From a virus: a stretch of 41,969 nt of DNA. A program made the position numbers and the translations under genes. Of this stretch, positions 33,066 to 41,127 are shown piece after piece (positions within the stretch are counted from its first letter, which is position 1; each line of letters begins with the position of its first letter). Under the pieces are notes generated by a model. The model saw only the letters and a program-made list of their open reading frames with translations. It did not search any database and was not told the DNA's origin. The DNA lies in the IMG/VR virus record IMGVR_UViG_3300028864_000046, positions 1 to 41,969 of that record. One strand, written 5' to 3'.

Positions 33066-33360
33066 TTAGCTGAAGCGTCAGCAAGGTGCCGGAAGGCCGG
33101 CAAAAAAAGGAGAGCCAAATCGGACAATAAATACAAAAAAAGGTGATAGTGAATCTTTGTGTAATGGTCCCGGAAGTCTGACGGGAAAACTCTCCTTTTT
33201 TTTTGAAAACCTCTCTACTCAACATAGTTTCTTGCTTTCAGAATATCGAAAGCAAAAAACCACTACCAGTTCCGGTGGCCCCGAAACCTCGGACGAACCA
33301 AGAAACCTCTTGAAGGCAAATTGGGGGAAAGTAACGCAGATGCCGGAACTGGTAGTTTTA
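33066..33360 (+). ncRNA. Candidate structured RNA region
   Basis: Six pairings within 295 nt. GCTGA/TCAGC is at 33069-33082 and TGCCGG/CCGGCA at 33087-33102. A 13-bp long-range stem joins 33102-33114 to 33190-33202 (AAAAAAAGGAGAG with CTCTCCTTTTTTT, then more T). TCCCG/CGGGA is at 33168-33186, TTGCTTTC/GAAAGCAA at 33232-33255, and a perfect 14-bp stem joins ACTACCAGTTCCGG (33262-33275) to CCGGAACTGGTAGT (33343-33356), followed by TTTTATTTT. This is far more structure than the neighbouring spacers hold. The only ORF across it (33157-33366) reads as low-complexity and has no ATG. It may be one or two small RNAs or a regulatory leader; no known family is recognised. Confidence 0.5.
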
Positions 33361-33391
33361 TTTTAATTTTTCATTTAAACGAAAAAATAAA

Positions 33392-33658
33392 ATGAATAGT
33401 AACGCTAGATTAACATATAAATCTAAAAAGTTTAAAGACGGCAGTTTTTCAGAATTAAACATGCTGAAAAAGAACCTGATTCAACAAGGTTACAACGCCG
33501 CTGATCTTCATGTAGGCTATGCTTGCGCCAAAGGCTTTTTCTACTGTAAATCATGCGAAAACAAGGTAATCAATCCTCCTAGTGATTGGTACCAGGGCAC
33601 GGAATTTTGGAAATGTAAAACATGTGGTCAAATTAACTATATAATTATAAAATCATGA
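33392..33658 (+). CDS. Small zinc-ribbon protein
   Basis: An 88-residue protein with two CxxC knuckles: CKSC (about 52-55) and CKTCG (about 75-78), flanked by aromatic residues (FFYCKSCENKV...FWKCKTCGQINY). This is a zinc-ribbon layout. The basic N-terminus (residues 1-35) may bind nucleic acid. Its stop overlaps the next tiny ORF (ATGA). A role in early transcription or DNA metabolism is possible, but no family is recognised. Confidence 0.6.
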   Translation: MNSNARLTYKSKKFKDGSFSELNMLKKNLIQQGYNAADLHVGYACAKGFFYCKSCENKVINPPSDWYQGTEFWKCKTCGQINYIIIKS

Positions 33659-33756
33659 AAACTCTTTTAATTATCCTCGCAGTTTTAGCTTTTATTTATT
33701 TAGTAATGCTAATATCTTTTTGTGTTAACTCATATCAATCTAACTCCTTAAATTAA
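33655..33756 (+). CDS. Tiny membrane protein 1
   Basis: A 33-residue ORF that starts on the stop of the zinc-ribbon gene (ATGA). After M-K-T it is almost entirely one hydrophobic span (LLIILAVLAFIYLVMLISF) with a short polar tail. It is the first of three consecutive tiny ORFs with hydrophobic spans. Confidence 0.5.
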   Translation: MKTLLIILAVLAFIYLVMLISFCVNSYQSNSLN

Positions 33757-33761
33757 TCAAG

Positions 33762-33893
33762 ATGAAAACACCATTGGAACATATATACGAATCGGAGCAA
33801 CGGCGAAAAGCTGATATTAGGGATAATCGACTAGCCGATGCTATTGCCTGGGGAATTATTGCGGTTATTATAATTTGTATGTTAATTAAATAG
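33762..33893 (+). CDS. Tiny membrane protein 2
   Basis: A 43-residue ORF 5 nt after the previous one. It has a charged N-terminal half (residues 1-26, basic and acidic, helical) followed by a C-terminal membrane span (IAWGIIAVIIICMLI): tail-anchored topology. No known family. Confidence 0.5.
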   Translation: MKTPLEHIYESEQRRKADIRDNRLADAIAWGIIAVIIICMLIK

Positions 33894-33900
33894 TTGGGCT

Positions 33901-34044
33901 ATGGAAACAGTTTTAAAAATACTTGTTGTCCTAATTATTCTACCTGCAGCAATTAAGTCAACTCGTAATATCCAACGATTGCTCAAGAAAGAAAAGGATA
34001 TGTATTTAAATCACACAAAATATAAAGATCATGACCATCCTTGA
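33901..34044 (+). CDS. Tiny membrane protein 3
   Basis: A 47-residue ORF 7 nt after the previous one. It has an N-terminal hydrophobic span (VLKILVVLIILPAAI) followed by a basic tail rich in Lys, Arg and His. It overlaps the start of the next gene by 14 nt, which supports translation of both as one unit. Confidence 0.5.
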   Translation: METVLKILVVLIILPAAIKSTRNIQRLLKKEKDMYLNHTKYKDHDHP

Positions 34045-34324
34045 AAGCACTCTTAATTCTGGTGATTCCGAAATGAAACTACAGGTGAATAAAATGTATA
34101 ACACAATCATTTTATTGATAGAAGTCAATTTCAATGTTTACGAACATTTGAATTTTGCCTATAAAAACATTTTATCGCTTGGGGGAATAAGAACATTAAC
34201 CGGTGTACAGGCAAATGGCAGAAATAAAGGTCAATACTCGTTTTTATTGAAAAACGATGTGAACGTAGATCTTTTGAAAACAAATATTCAGGAACAATTT
34301 GAAAATTATTTCATTCAATTTTAA
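34031..34324 (+). CDS. Hypothetical early protein
   Basis: A 97-residue protein that starts inside the preceding tiny ORF. Mixed alpha/beta, with a central predicted helix (residues 20-48) and a C-terminal amphipathic helix; GIRTLTGVQANGRNKGQYSFLL is a beta-hairpin-like stretch. There are no membrane spans and no known motif. The gene is 6 nt upstream of the next one, in an operon leading to the primase-helicase. Confidence 0.5.
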   Translation: MTILESTLNSGDSEMKLQVNKMYNTIILLIEVNFNVYEHLNFAYKNILSLGGIRTLTGVQANGRNKGQYSFLLKNDVNVDLLKTNIQEQFENYFIQF

Positions 34325-34330
34325 CCGATT

Positions 34331-34687
34331 ATGGACTTGTCAATCTACAAACTCAAATCACTTACCGATCCAGCATGGATAGAATTGTCCATTAAACAAA
34401 TGGGAGAATCAAAATTCTGGTCTTTCAAAAATAGAGTTTACGATCTTTTAGACCTATTAAAAGTAGGTGAATCGATGAAAATTGACCCAAACTGGAACAA
34501 ATCAAATATTGAATTTTATATCAAAATTGCTGAATACTATATTTCCGAATCAAATGTATGTTATCGCTTTAATAGTACATATACAGCTATTAATAGACAA
34601 TTTGATAATGAAAAAATAACCGCTTCTCTAAATCTTTTGAAAAAAAATAGAATAAACAATGAAACACTGGTCGAAAGCTCAAACTAG
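34331..34687 (+). CDS. Hypothetical early protein
   Basis: A 118-residue mainly helical protein. The central segment (residues 30-60, charged and hydrophobic, FKNRVYDLLDLLKVGESMKI) and an aromatic stretch near 68-88 suggest a compact helical fold. It overlaps the following HTH gene by 29 nt. The function is unknown; it lies among replication and regulatory genes. Confidence 0.5.
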   Translation: MDLSIYKLKSLTDPAWIELSIKQMGESKFWSFKNRVYDLLDLLKVGESMKIDPNWNKSNIEFYIKIAEYYISESNVCYRFNSTYTAINRQFDNEKITASLNLLKKNRINNETLVESSN

Positions 34688-35048
34688 ATACGTATTTAAG
34701 TACATTAATGAAAAACCGCGTCCGCAAATTGCAAAAGATATTGGACGTTCAGAACTCGCCCTGGATCTTTATCTACACCGGCACAGAAATGATCCTAGAT
34801 TACTTGATAAAAAGAATCTGCTGATTCAATTACTTCAGAAAAAGTTTAAGGATATAACCTGTTTTACTCCCAATCGTTCGTTTTTTGACGAAGTGAAAAT
34901 AGGACAAAAAAGGTACTGGAGCATTTATAAAGGCACAGATCAAATAACCGGAGAAGAATTAAAACGTATTGCTGATTACTTAGATGTGACATTGGAAGGT
35001 GTTTACGAAGCACGACAAACATCTCTTTTTGAAAATATAACCAAATGA
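34659..35048 (+). CDS. Helix-turn-helix DNA-binding protein
   Basis: A 129-residue protein with two possible DNA-binding parts. Residues 1-45 (WSKAQTRYVFKYINEKPRPQIAKDIGRSELALDLYLHRHR) fit a homeodomain/SANT-like helix-turn-helix. Residues 80-120 (VKIGQKRYWSIYKGTDQITGEELKRIADYLDVTLE) resemble the end of an XRE domain. It ends at the start of the primase-helicase gene with a 4-nt overlap (ATGA), so it may help load or regulate replication, which is inference. Confidence 0.6.
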   Translation: MKHWSKAQTRYVFKYINEKPRPQIAKDIGRSELALDLYLHRHRNDPRLLDKKNLLIQLLQKKFKDITCFTPNRSFFDEVKIGQKRYWSIYKGTDQITGEELKRIADYLDVTLEGVYEARQTSLFENITK

Positions 35049-38000
35049 GCCAAATATCCCCAGATATAATTTCCAAAATTAAAGATAAATCCGATATTGT
35101 TCAGGTTATCGGGAAGTCTTTAAAACTCACAAAACACGGTCGTAATTACGTTGGTATATGTCCATTTCACTCGGATAAAGCACCATCGCTGACCGTTTCA
35201 CCACAAAAAAATATTTACACTTGTTTTGCCTGTGGAGCTACAGGTGATGTGATAAACTTTGTAAAAGAGCATGAGCGAGTTTCATTTTTCGAAGCCGTGA
35301 AAAGTCTGGCCAAAGATTGTCATATCGAACTTCCGGAAGTAAGCATGACACCCGAAGACACGGCTAGGCAAAAACAGCGGGAATCGGTTTTTATCGTTCT
35401 GCAGGAAAGTCAAAACCAATTTTCGGAAAATTTGAAATCGTTTGAATTTGCAACGGAATATGTAAAAGTTACCCGCCAACTTACCGACGATACTATTGAA
35501 ACATTCCGGATTGGTTACGCTAATCAGGATAATCAGATTACCCGCGAATTTCCAAAACGCGGATACAACTTCGATAATTTATTAGCGGCAGGAATGACGG
35601 GTATTTCTGAAGAAAAGAAATTTCAATACGATACATTCCGTCAGCGAATCACATTCCCTTATTTGGATATGCATGGTCGCCCGATAGGTTTTACCGGCCG
35701 AATAACAGACAATGAAGCCAAAACTGCTAAATATCTCAATACGCCGGATACACTGGTGTTCAATAAAGGGAATGTGCTGTTTGGTTTATTCCAGGCAAAA
35801 GAATCTATTATCCGCAAAAACAAAGCTTATCTGGTAGAAGGTCAATTTGATGTGGCTTCCATTTACCAACGTGGTGTTCAGAATATAATTGCCGGGTCAG
35901 GTACTGCGCTAACCGATGCACAGGCACGGTTGCTAAAACGATTTACCAATACAGTGGTAGGTATTTATGATCCTGACGCTGCCGGATTAAAAGCCAGTAT
36001 CTCCAATGCAAAAACATTCCTGGCACATGGGTTCGATGTGCGTGCCATTATGTTACCAGAAGGACAGGATCCTGATGATTTTGCCAAAGCTTCAGTAAAT
36101 CAGGATTTATCCGTATTGCTTCAAAATAGAGAACTATCTTTTATTGAATATTTTTTTGAAGCTAAGAAAGTAGCCAAAGTTTCAGACTTTGAAAGTGAAC
36201 AACTGCTCGATCAGATTTGCGAATGCATTTCGGTAGTGCCAAGTAAGAGTCTTCGTGAAAAGTATTTAATAAGTGTATCAAATACATTTAATATCTCGTT
36301 AAATTTAATAAAAGATAAAGCCAAACCAACAAAAGAACTTAAAGTAGAAAATTGGAAACATGGGTTTTACGGATTAGAGGATGCGGCCGAACTAATGGAA
36401 GATGATGAGGAGTCGGATTGTTGGTTGGTTTTTGATCAGAAAAATTTTATTGAATCATTTTCTGAAACTCCAACAATATTAGCCGTTGGAAATCCAACAT
36501 TAACCGATTTGCAGTCATTACGACCAGTTACAAGCAAATTGATTGTAAATTCAATTAAAACTATTGAGCCAACAGAAGCCGGAGAACCTAAACCATTGCT
36601 ATTATTGAAAAATATGCATAAAAACGGATTTGATATTTCCGTTGGTGATGGTGATAAAACAATGAGTTTCTGTGATTTTTATATAGAAAAATATGGAGAG
36701 CTACTTAGTGGGGAAAAATCGGAAGATAAAATTACAGATAGTACAAAAATATCTGAAATTATTGGCAAGTGTGCTGAAGTGATATCTCAGTTAGATGCAA
36801 CCGTAAGAGTAGTTATTCAAGATGTTTATGCTAAAAAGCTGAACATGAAAGCAACTGCTTTCGAAAAAGTAATGAAACCGTTCCTGGCCAAAAAGAAAGA
36901 TAAAGCCATGATCGACAATCAACGTATGGGTGAGCTTGGACAGGCTATTGATACTGAAATTATTCCTGAGTACGTTGAAAAAGATAAAGTGCTTTGGAAT
37001 AACTATCTGAAATGGGGATTTTATCCATTGGCTGACAAAGATGGTCGTTATTTTACCTATATGTTCAAGAATCAAAACGGTGCTAGTAGTCATTCTCCTG
37101 TGTCGGATTTCTTTATCAAACCATTGCTCCATATTTTTGACGAAAGCAACGACGATGCCAATAATAAACGTGTGATCCAACTTTGCCACATGGATAAACG
37201 CCTGGATAAATACGTAGAGTGGAAATCGGGAATATTTGCTGTTCTACCAAAAGTACATGAAAAATTGGTCAATGTAGGTCCTTACAATTATTTCGGGACG
37301 GTAGATCAATACAAGCGCATTTGGATGAACATGAGTTACGGATTTACAAAGTGCTATCCAACCGGAATACTTGGACAACATAACGATGGTTTTTTTGTGT
37401 TTGGTAATGCCATATTTCACAAAGTGCAAGGTAAGTATCAGATTGATTATGTAGATGATTTGGGAGTAGTGACACATGATGACACTAATTATTATCTTCC
37501 GGCATTTTCAAAAATTCATCTGGATAGAAAAAACGACAGTGATAAAAACAAATACAAATTAGCACGAAATTTTATGTATAAAGAAATAAATGAAGATAAA
37601 CAATTGCCTTTCAAACGTTGGGCTGAGTTAATGGACAAAGTTTATACGGTAAATGATAATGGTAAATGGGCTATTTTGTACGCCATAACATGCGGTTTCC
37701 GTGACTTTATTTTCGAAAACCGTGGAGAATTCACGGCGCCGTTTTTTATTGGTCCTACAAGCTCCGGAAAGTCAAAAATTGCGGAATCGATCCGTAACTT
37801 ATACATGGATTATAAATCGGCTGCATTCAATTTGAACACCGGTACTCCGGCAGCTTTTTTTATGTTTATCGAAAGCTTGAGGAATCTTCCTATTGTAATG
37901 GAAGAATACAACGACAATACGATTAACCCTATGATTTTTCAGGCTCTAAAAGCAGCCACTTTAGACGGACAAGGGCGTATAAAAGTGGCTGATGCTGCCA

Positions 38001-38989
38001 GTAAAACGATGGATAGCTCAGAGATAAATGCATCCCTTATATTACTAGGCCAGGAAGCACCGCAAAAGGATGATGGATCGTTGGCCAACCGCTGTATTAT
38101 TTGCGATGTTCCGTCGCGCGACTTTACAGAAGAAGAAAGTGCAATTTTTGAAGAATTGAAAAATTCTGAGAAATCCGGACTTTCAAATATTCTCCTTCAG
38201 GTGCTTGAGCTTCGCGAAATATACGAACGTCACTATCTCACCATTCTAGCCGATGAAACTAAAAAGCTCAAGGAATCGGTAAAAGTAAATGTCTCGAATA
38301 CCGAAGGGCTGATGCGTATCGTCAACGCTTGTGCATTGATGACAGCAACTTGTAAATTATTGGAGGAACATGCTCCACACATGCAACTACCTTTTTCTTA
38401 TTCCGAATTTTTACCCATTGCTCAGCAAAAGGTATTTAGCCAAATAGAACGCATATCCAGCACTAATAAACTATCTACTTACTTCCAAACCATGTCGACG
38501 TTGATTACTCATGAAAAGATAAAAATCGGACGTGAGCTCAAAATTAGCGAAACAACAAGTGTAACACGTTTGCTTTCAGGCAAAAAGAAAGAAGAGGTTT
38601 TATTCAATGTTGGAACTAAAGTTCTTTATATTGATTTTGAGGGAGTTTACTCACTTTATCAGAAAGAAATCGGAAGTAATGAGGCTCTTAGCCGTCAATC
38701 GCTTACGGCTTATTTCAACAGTAATCAGGCATTTATAGGTTTATGCAACGCAACCCGCTTCAAATGGATCGTACCGGAACATGCCGGATCTTCCGTTGAA
38801 GCCGAAGTTGCACTAGATGGCGAATCGGTAGTAACCAATACAAACGCACGTATGAGAATGACTGATAAAACAAAAACAACATCGGCTTATATGTTTAACT
38901 ACAACATATTGAAAGGTCTAGTAGATATAGATTTTGAGCGAATAGAAGAAACAGGAGTAGTACCTGGAGAAAGTGATTTGCCATTTTGA
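35045..38989 (+). CDS. Primase-helicase (CHC2 zinc finger, TOPRIM, ATPase)
   Basis: A 1314-residue fusion. Residues 36-75 hold a CHC2 zinc finger (Cys39, His42, Cys60, Cys63). TOPRIM motifs follow: EGQFD near 265 and DPDAAG near 309. The C-terminal half has Walker A GPTSSGKS at 903-910 and a Walker-B-like IVMEEYND near 950, with an SF3/AAA-like layout. It would make primers and unwind DNA at the phage fork. Standard TOPRIM enzymes have D-x-D in a DGDAAG setting; here it is DPDAAG, which still keeps both aspartates. It is the largest early gene and is followed directly by the ASCH gene. Confidence 0.85.
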   Translation: MSQISPDIISKIKDKSDIVQVIGKSLKLTKHGRNYVGICPFHSDKAPSLTVSPQKNIYTCFACGATGDVINFVKEHERVSFFEAVKSLAKDCHIELPEVSMTPEDTARQKQRESVFIVLQESQNQFSENLKSFEFATEYVKVTRQLTDDTIETFRIGYANQDNQITREFPKRGYNFDNLLAAGMTGISEEKKFQYDTFRQRITFPYLDMHGRPIGFTGRITDNEAKTAKYLNTPDTLVFNKGNVLFGLFQAKESIIRKNKAYLVEGQFDVASIYQRGVQNIIAGSGTALTDAQARLLKRFTNTVVGIYDPDAAGLKASISNAKTFLAHGFDVRAIMLPEGQDPDDFAKASVNQDLSVLLQNRELSFIEYFFEAKKVAKVSDFESEQLLDQICECISVVPSKSLREKYLISVSNTFNISLNLIKDKAKPTKELKVENWKHGFYGLEDAAELMEDDEESDCWLVFDQKNFIESFSETPTILAVGNPTLTDLQSLRPVTSKLIVNSIKTIEPTEAGEPKPLLLLKNMHKNGFDISVGDGDKTMSFCDFYIEKYGELLSGEKSEDKITDSTKISEIIGKCAEVISQLDATVRVVIQDVYAKKLNMKATAFEKVMKPFLAKKKDKAMIDNQRMGELGQAIDTEIIPEYVEKDKVLWNNYLKWGFYPLADKDGRYFTYMFKNQNGASSHSPVSDFFIKPLLHIFDESNDDANNKRVIQLCHMDKRLDKYVEWKSGIFAVLPKVHEKLVNVGPYNYFGTVDQYKRIWMNMSYGFTKCYPTGILGQHNDGFFVFGNAIFHKVQGKYQIDYVDDLGVVTHDDTNYYLPAFSKIHLDRKNDSDKNKYKLARNFMYKEINEDKQLPFKRWAELMDKVYTVNDNGKWAILYAITCGFRDFIFENRGEFTAPFFIGPTSSGKSKIAESIRNLYMDYKSAAFNLNTGTPAAFFMFIESLRNLPIVMEEYNDNTINPMIFQALKAATLDGQGRIKVADAASKTMDSSEINASLILLGQEAPQKDDGSLANRCIICDVPSRDFTEEESAIFEELKNSEKSGLSNILLQVLELREIYERHYLTILADETKKLKESVKVNVSNTEGLMRIVNACALMTATCKLLEEHAPHMQLPFSYSEFLPIAQQKVFSQIERISSTNKLSTYFQTMSTLITHEKIKIGRELKISETTSVTRLLSGKKKEEVLFNVGTKVLYIDFEGVYSLYQKEIGSNEALSRQSLTAYFNSNQAFIGLCNATRFKWIVPEHAGSSVEAEVALDGESVVTNTNARMRMTDKTKTTSAYMFNYNILKGLVDIDFERIEETGVVPGESDLPF

Positions 38990-39007
38990 AAATAACATAT
39001 TCATATT

Positions 39008-39538
39008 ATGAAAGCAATTACAATTAAACAGCCATGGGCTTCACTTATTTGCGAAGGGATTAAAGATATTGAAAATCGTTCGTGGAGAACTAAATTTCGA
39101 GGTCGTATTTTGATTCATGCTTCCGCAAATTCTATTAAATATTTTAGTGCTTTAGATTTTTTCGGTGAAGAAAGACTTAAAGTGATTAAAGAAAAAACTG
39201 GTTATGTTCCTGAACTGCCAATATCATCTATTATCGGATCAGTAGAAATAATTGATTGCGTCAGCAAAACTTATAATAGAAAAGGAGATACAACGTCTAT
39301 TTGGGCGGACGAAGGTCAATGGCACTGGGTGCTAGCAAACCCGATTCTATTTCCTGAACCAATTTCCGTAAAAGGAAAACAATCATTTTGGGACTATCCA
39401 AATATTTTAGCTGAACCCGAAGAAAAAAAAGGCGAACTATTTTGTCATTGTCAATTACCCGTAAAAGAAGAAAATCAAGTTGCTAGATTTATAACACATT
39501 ATCGTTGTAGATACTGCGGTGGTCTTTGGTATAAATAA
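39008..39538 (+). CDS. ASCH-domain protein with C-terminal zinc ribbon
   Basis: A 176-residue protein. Residues 1-130 form an ASCH/PUA-like domain: IKQPWASLICEGIKDIENRSW, then strands RGRILIHAS and IIGSVEIIDC, and WHWVLANP. Residues 144-176 have paired cysteines (CHC at 146-148, CRYC at 167-170), a zinc-ribbon-like extension. ASCH proteins bind RNA or modified nucleotides. It lies 18 nt after the primase gene and just before the first complete attC-like site, so it is either the native phage gene or the first cassette. Confidence 0.7.
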   Translation: MKAITIKQPWASLICEGIKDIENRSWRTKFRGRILIHASANSIKYFSALDFFGEERLKVIKEKTGYVPELPISSIIGSVEIIDCVSKTYNRKGDTTSIWADEGQWHWVLANPILFPEPISVKGKQSFWDYPNILAEPEEKKGELFCHCQLPVKEENQVARFITHYRCRYCGGLWYK

Positions 39539-39559
39539 ACTGCGTTTTTTTAGCGCAGC

Positions 39560-39692
39560 GCCTAACGAACGAGGCTATCCGCTTTTGGCGGTTTGCGGGC
39601 AGTCGACTTGTCGACAAGCAAAATGGTAAATACGGGAGCCGAAACCTGCTAAACGCACGGAATAGCTAATGGCGGATAGGCGTGTGTTAGCT
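39560..39692 (+). repeat. attC-like site A
   Basis: The left arm starts GCCTAACG at 39560, with GGCTATCCGC at 39573-39582. The right arm is GCGGATAGGC at 39672-39681, then GTGTGTTAGC to 39691. CTATCCGC and GCGGATAG pair fully, with one G opposite G at the next base; an inner GTCGAC/GTCGAC hairpin is at 39602-39615. The order RYYYAAC-like...GTTA and the two stems with offset mismatches fit the folded structure of integron attC sites. Length about 133 bp. Confidence 0.6.
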
Positions 39693-39725
39693 TCCAGTGC
39701 TTTCTTAATCTTTTAAATCAACATT

Positions 39726-40181
39726 ATGATTGTAAATAAAGAATTAGCCAATTCAAAAGGCTGTTTGCAAAAAGATAAGTGGGAAACTCCACATAAGATC
39801 TTTAATCAACTTAATCAACTATACAATTTTACTCTTGATCCGGCTTGCGAAATTCATACAGCTAAATGCAATAGGTTTTTTACAGAGCTTGATAACTCAC
39901 TTATAAAAGATTGGTCAAACGAGATCGTTTTTTTAAATCCGCCATACTCGAGAGGAAATATAGATCTTTTCATGCAAAAATGCTATGAAGAAAGTTTAAA
40001 AGGAACTAAGATTGTAGCTTTAATTCCAGTATCAACATCCTCGAAATGGTGGCATAATTTCGTATGGAATAAAGCAAAGATCCATTTTTATAAAGGTCGT
40101 ATTCGTTTTGTTGGCGCACCATTTACCGCACCATTTTCGAGTTGCCTTGCAATTTACAATTTACCGCTTCCGCCTCTTTAG
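39726..40181 (+). CDS. Phage-type DNA N6-adenine methyltransferase
   Basis: A 151-residue protein of the short phage Dam type. It has DKWETP near residues 17-22, the SAM-side strand FTLDPACE near 35-42, catalytic NPPY at 71-74, and GRIRFVGAPFTAPFSS near the end. It would transfer a methyl group from SAM to adenine N6 and protect phage DNA from host restriction. It is the only gene between attC-like sites A and B, forming a cassette of about 628 bp (39687-40314), and the gene ends 7 nt before site B. Confidence 0.8.
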   Translation: MIVNKELANSKGCLQKDKWETPHKIFNQLNQLYNFTLDPACEIHTAKCNRFFTELDNSLIKDWSNEIVFLNPPYSRGNIDLFMQKCYEESLKGTKIVALIPVSTSSKWWHNFVWNKAKIHFYKGRIRFVGAPFTAPFSSCLAIYNLPLPPL

Positions 40182-40188
40182 CATTGAA

Positions 40189-40319
40189 GCTAACGACCGA
40201 GGCTATGGGAATTTGGCGGTATGCGGGAGCATTCGCTGTCGTGAAACGACAAAGTGAATGCGGGAGCAAAACTGCCGGAATGCACGTCAGCCAGCCAATG
40301 AACATAGGCGTGTGTTAGC
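40189..40319 (+). repeat. attC-like site B
   Basis: GCTAACGACCGA at 40189, then GGCTATG (40201-40207). The right arm is CATAGGC (40303-40309), then GTGTGTTAGC to 40319. The stem has the same G-G mismatch position as site A. An inner hairpin CATTC...GAATG encloses GTCGT/ACGAC at 40230-40261. Length 131 bp. Confidence 0.6.
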
Positions 40320-40393
40320 GGGTCGTTATTTATTTTTCGTTTTAATTGTCCAAGTTTTGGACACTATTTTGAACAATTTAATTTCAATTATAT

Positions 40394-40900
40394 ATGAAAA
40401 CTTATGTAATCACAGTTTCAAGAAAATTTCCAACAACTCATAAAAGAACTGGAGAGCCAACATTCTTTATTGAAAAGATTTTTGGTGGCTTTAAACAAAT
40501 AATTCCGTGTCAACTATGCGATTTTGAAAAATTATGTAGTGGGAATTGCACCAAAAACTACGTTAATAAAAATCCTAAAATTCATACTATTCGTCAAAAT
40601 GTCGAATTATGGCAAAAACGAATTTCTGAAATTCAAAAAGGAAATGCGATTCTTTCAATTCGATATTGGTCGGGAAAACCTTATAATTCAAAACAAGTCG
40701 AAATTTGTCAACTTGATAAAAATTCAGGAATTGGACTTGAAGAAGTTATAATTCCATGTATGAATGATATTGACCATATAAAACAACTTGCAATGAATGA
40801 CGGTCTTTCACTCGAAGATTTTGAAGAATGGTTCAAAAAATACGACTTTTCAAAATCGCTTGCAATTATCCATTTCACAAAGTTCCGTTATTTTTTATAA
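40394..40900 (+). CDS. PUA/ASCH-like hypothetical protein (cassette gene)
   Basis: A 168-residue protein. The N-terminus (YVITVSRKFPTTHKRTGEPTFF) is followed by a CQLCDF...CSGNC cluster near 39-52, and then KIHTIRQNVELWQKRISEIQKG, AILSIRYWSGKPYNSKQ and a C-terminal helix plus strand. The KIHTIR...LS-x-R-x-WSGKPY pattern resembles ASCH/PUA-like proteins common in Bacteroidota phages, a resemblance from memory. It is the sole gene between attC-like sites B and C (cassette 40315-40974, about 660 bp). A short GTCCAA/TTGGAC hairpin is at 40347-40360, before its ATG. Confidence 0.55.
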   Translation: MKTYVITVSRKFPTTHKRTGEPTFFIEKIFGGFKQIIPCQLCDFEKLCSGNCTKNYVNKNPKIHTIRQNVELWQKRISEIQKGNAILSIRYWSGKPYNSKQVEICQLDKNSGIGLEEVIIPCMNDIDHIKQLAMNDGLSLEDFEEWFKKYDFSKSLAIIHFTKFRYFL

Positions 40901-40905
40901 TGCCC

Positions 40906-40979
40906 GCTAACATTAAGGCTATTGTTTAGCCTCTTTGAAAATGTCAGCATTTGAGGCTAAATTATAGCCCTGTGTTAGC
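40906..40979 (+). repeat. attC-like site C (short)
   Basis: GCTAAC (40906-40911) and GTTAGC (40974-40979) are the outer cores. GGCTAT (40917-40922) pairs with ATAGCC (40964-40969), and TTTAGCCTC (40925-40933) pairs perfectly with GAGGCTAAA (40953-40961). At 74 bp it is the most compact and cleanest folded site. It shares the outer cores and the GTGTTAGC right end with sites A and B. Confidence 0.65.
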
Positions 40980-41004
40980 AGTCATACCATTTCTTTCTTA
41001 CAAG

Positions 41005-41028
41005 CGTTCTTTGAAATTTTGAGAGTAT
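41005..41028 (+). repeat. Left 24-bp inverted repeat
   Basis: A perfect 24-bp sequence beginning CGTTCTTTGAAATTTT and ending GAGAGTAT. Its exact reverse complement is at 41902-41925, bracketing three genes. It lies 25 nt after attC-like site C. Confidence 0.75.
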
Positions 41029-41047
41029 AAAGTTAAATGATTATCAT

Positions 41048-41103
41048 ATATGAAAACTTTAACTATAAATGTTTTCGTATATGAAAACAAACATCTATAT
41101 TTG
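41048..41103 (+). promoter_or_regulatory. Host-type promoter with possible operator
   Basis: The -7 box TATATTTG is at 41096-41103. Upstream, ATATGAAAAC occurs at 41048 and 41079, the second within the palindrome GTTTTC-gtatat-GAAAAC (41071-41088). A repeat at the -33 position suggests an operator, possibly for the HTH protein encoded at 41715. Transcription would start near 41110. Confidence 0.55.
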
Positions 41104-41127
41104 CATATCATTTAAAACGAAAACGAT

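Noticed and set aside
33157-33366. 69-codon ORF
   Set aside because: No ATG start, low-complexity product, and it coincides with several perfect stems, so RNA structure explains it better.
33920-33960. Another late promoter at TGTCCTAAT
   Set aside because: The box differs at the TTT positions and there is no TAnnTTTG at the fixed distance; it lies inside the third tiny membrane ORF.
40258-40443. 61-codon ORF over attC-like site B
   Set aside because: It reads through the folded site and the start of the next cassette gene; the apparent frame is a by-product of the repeat.
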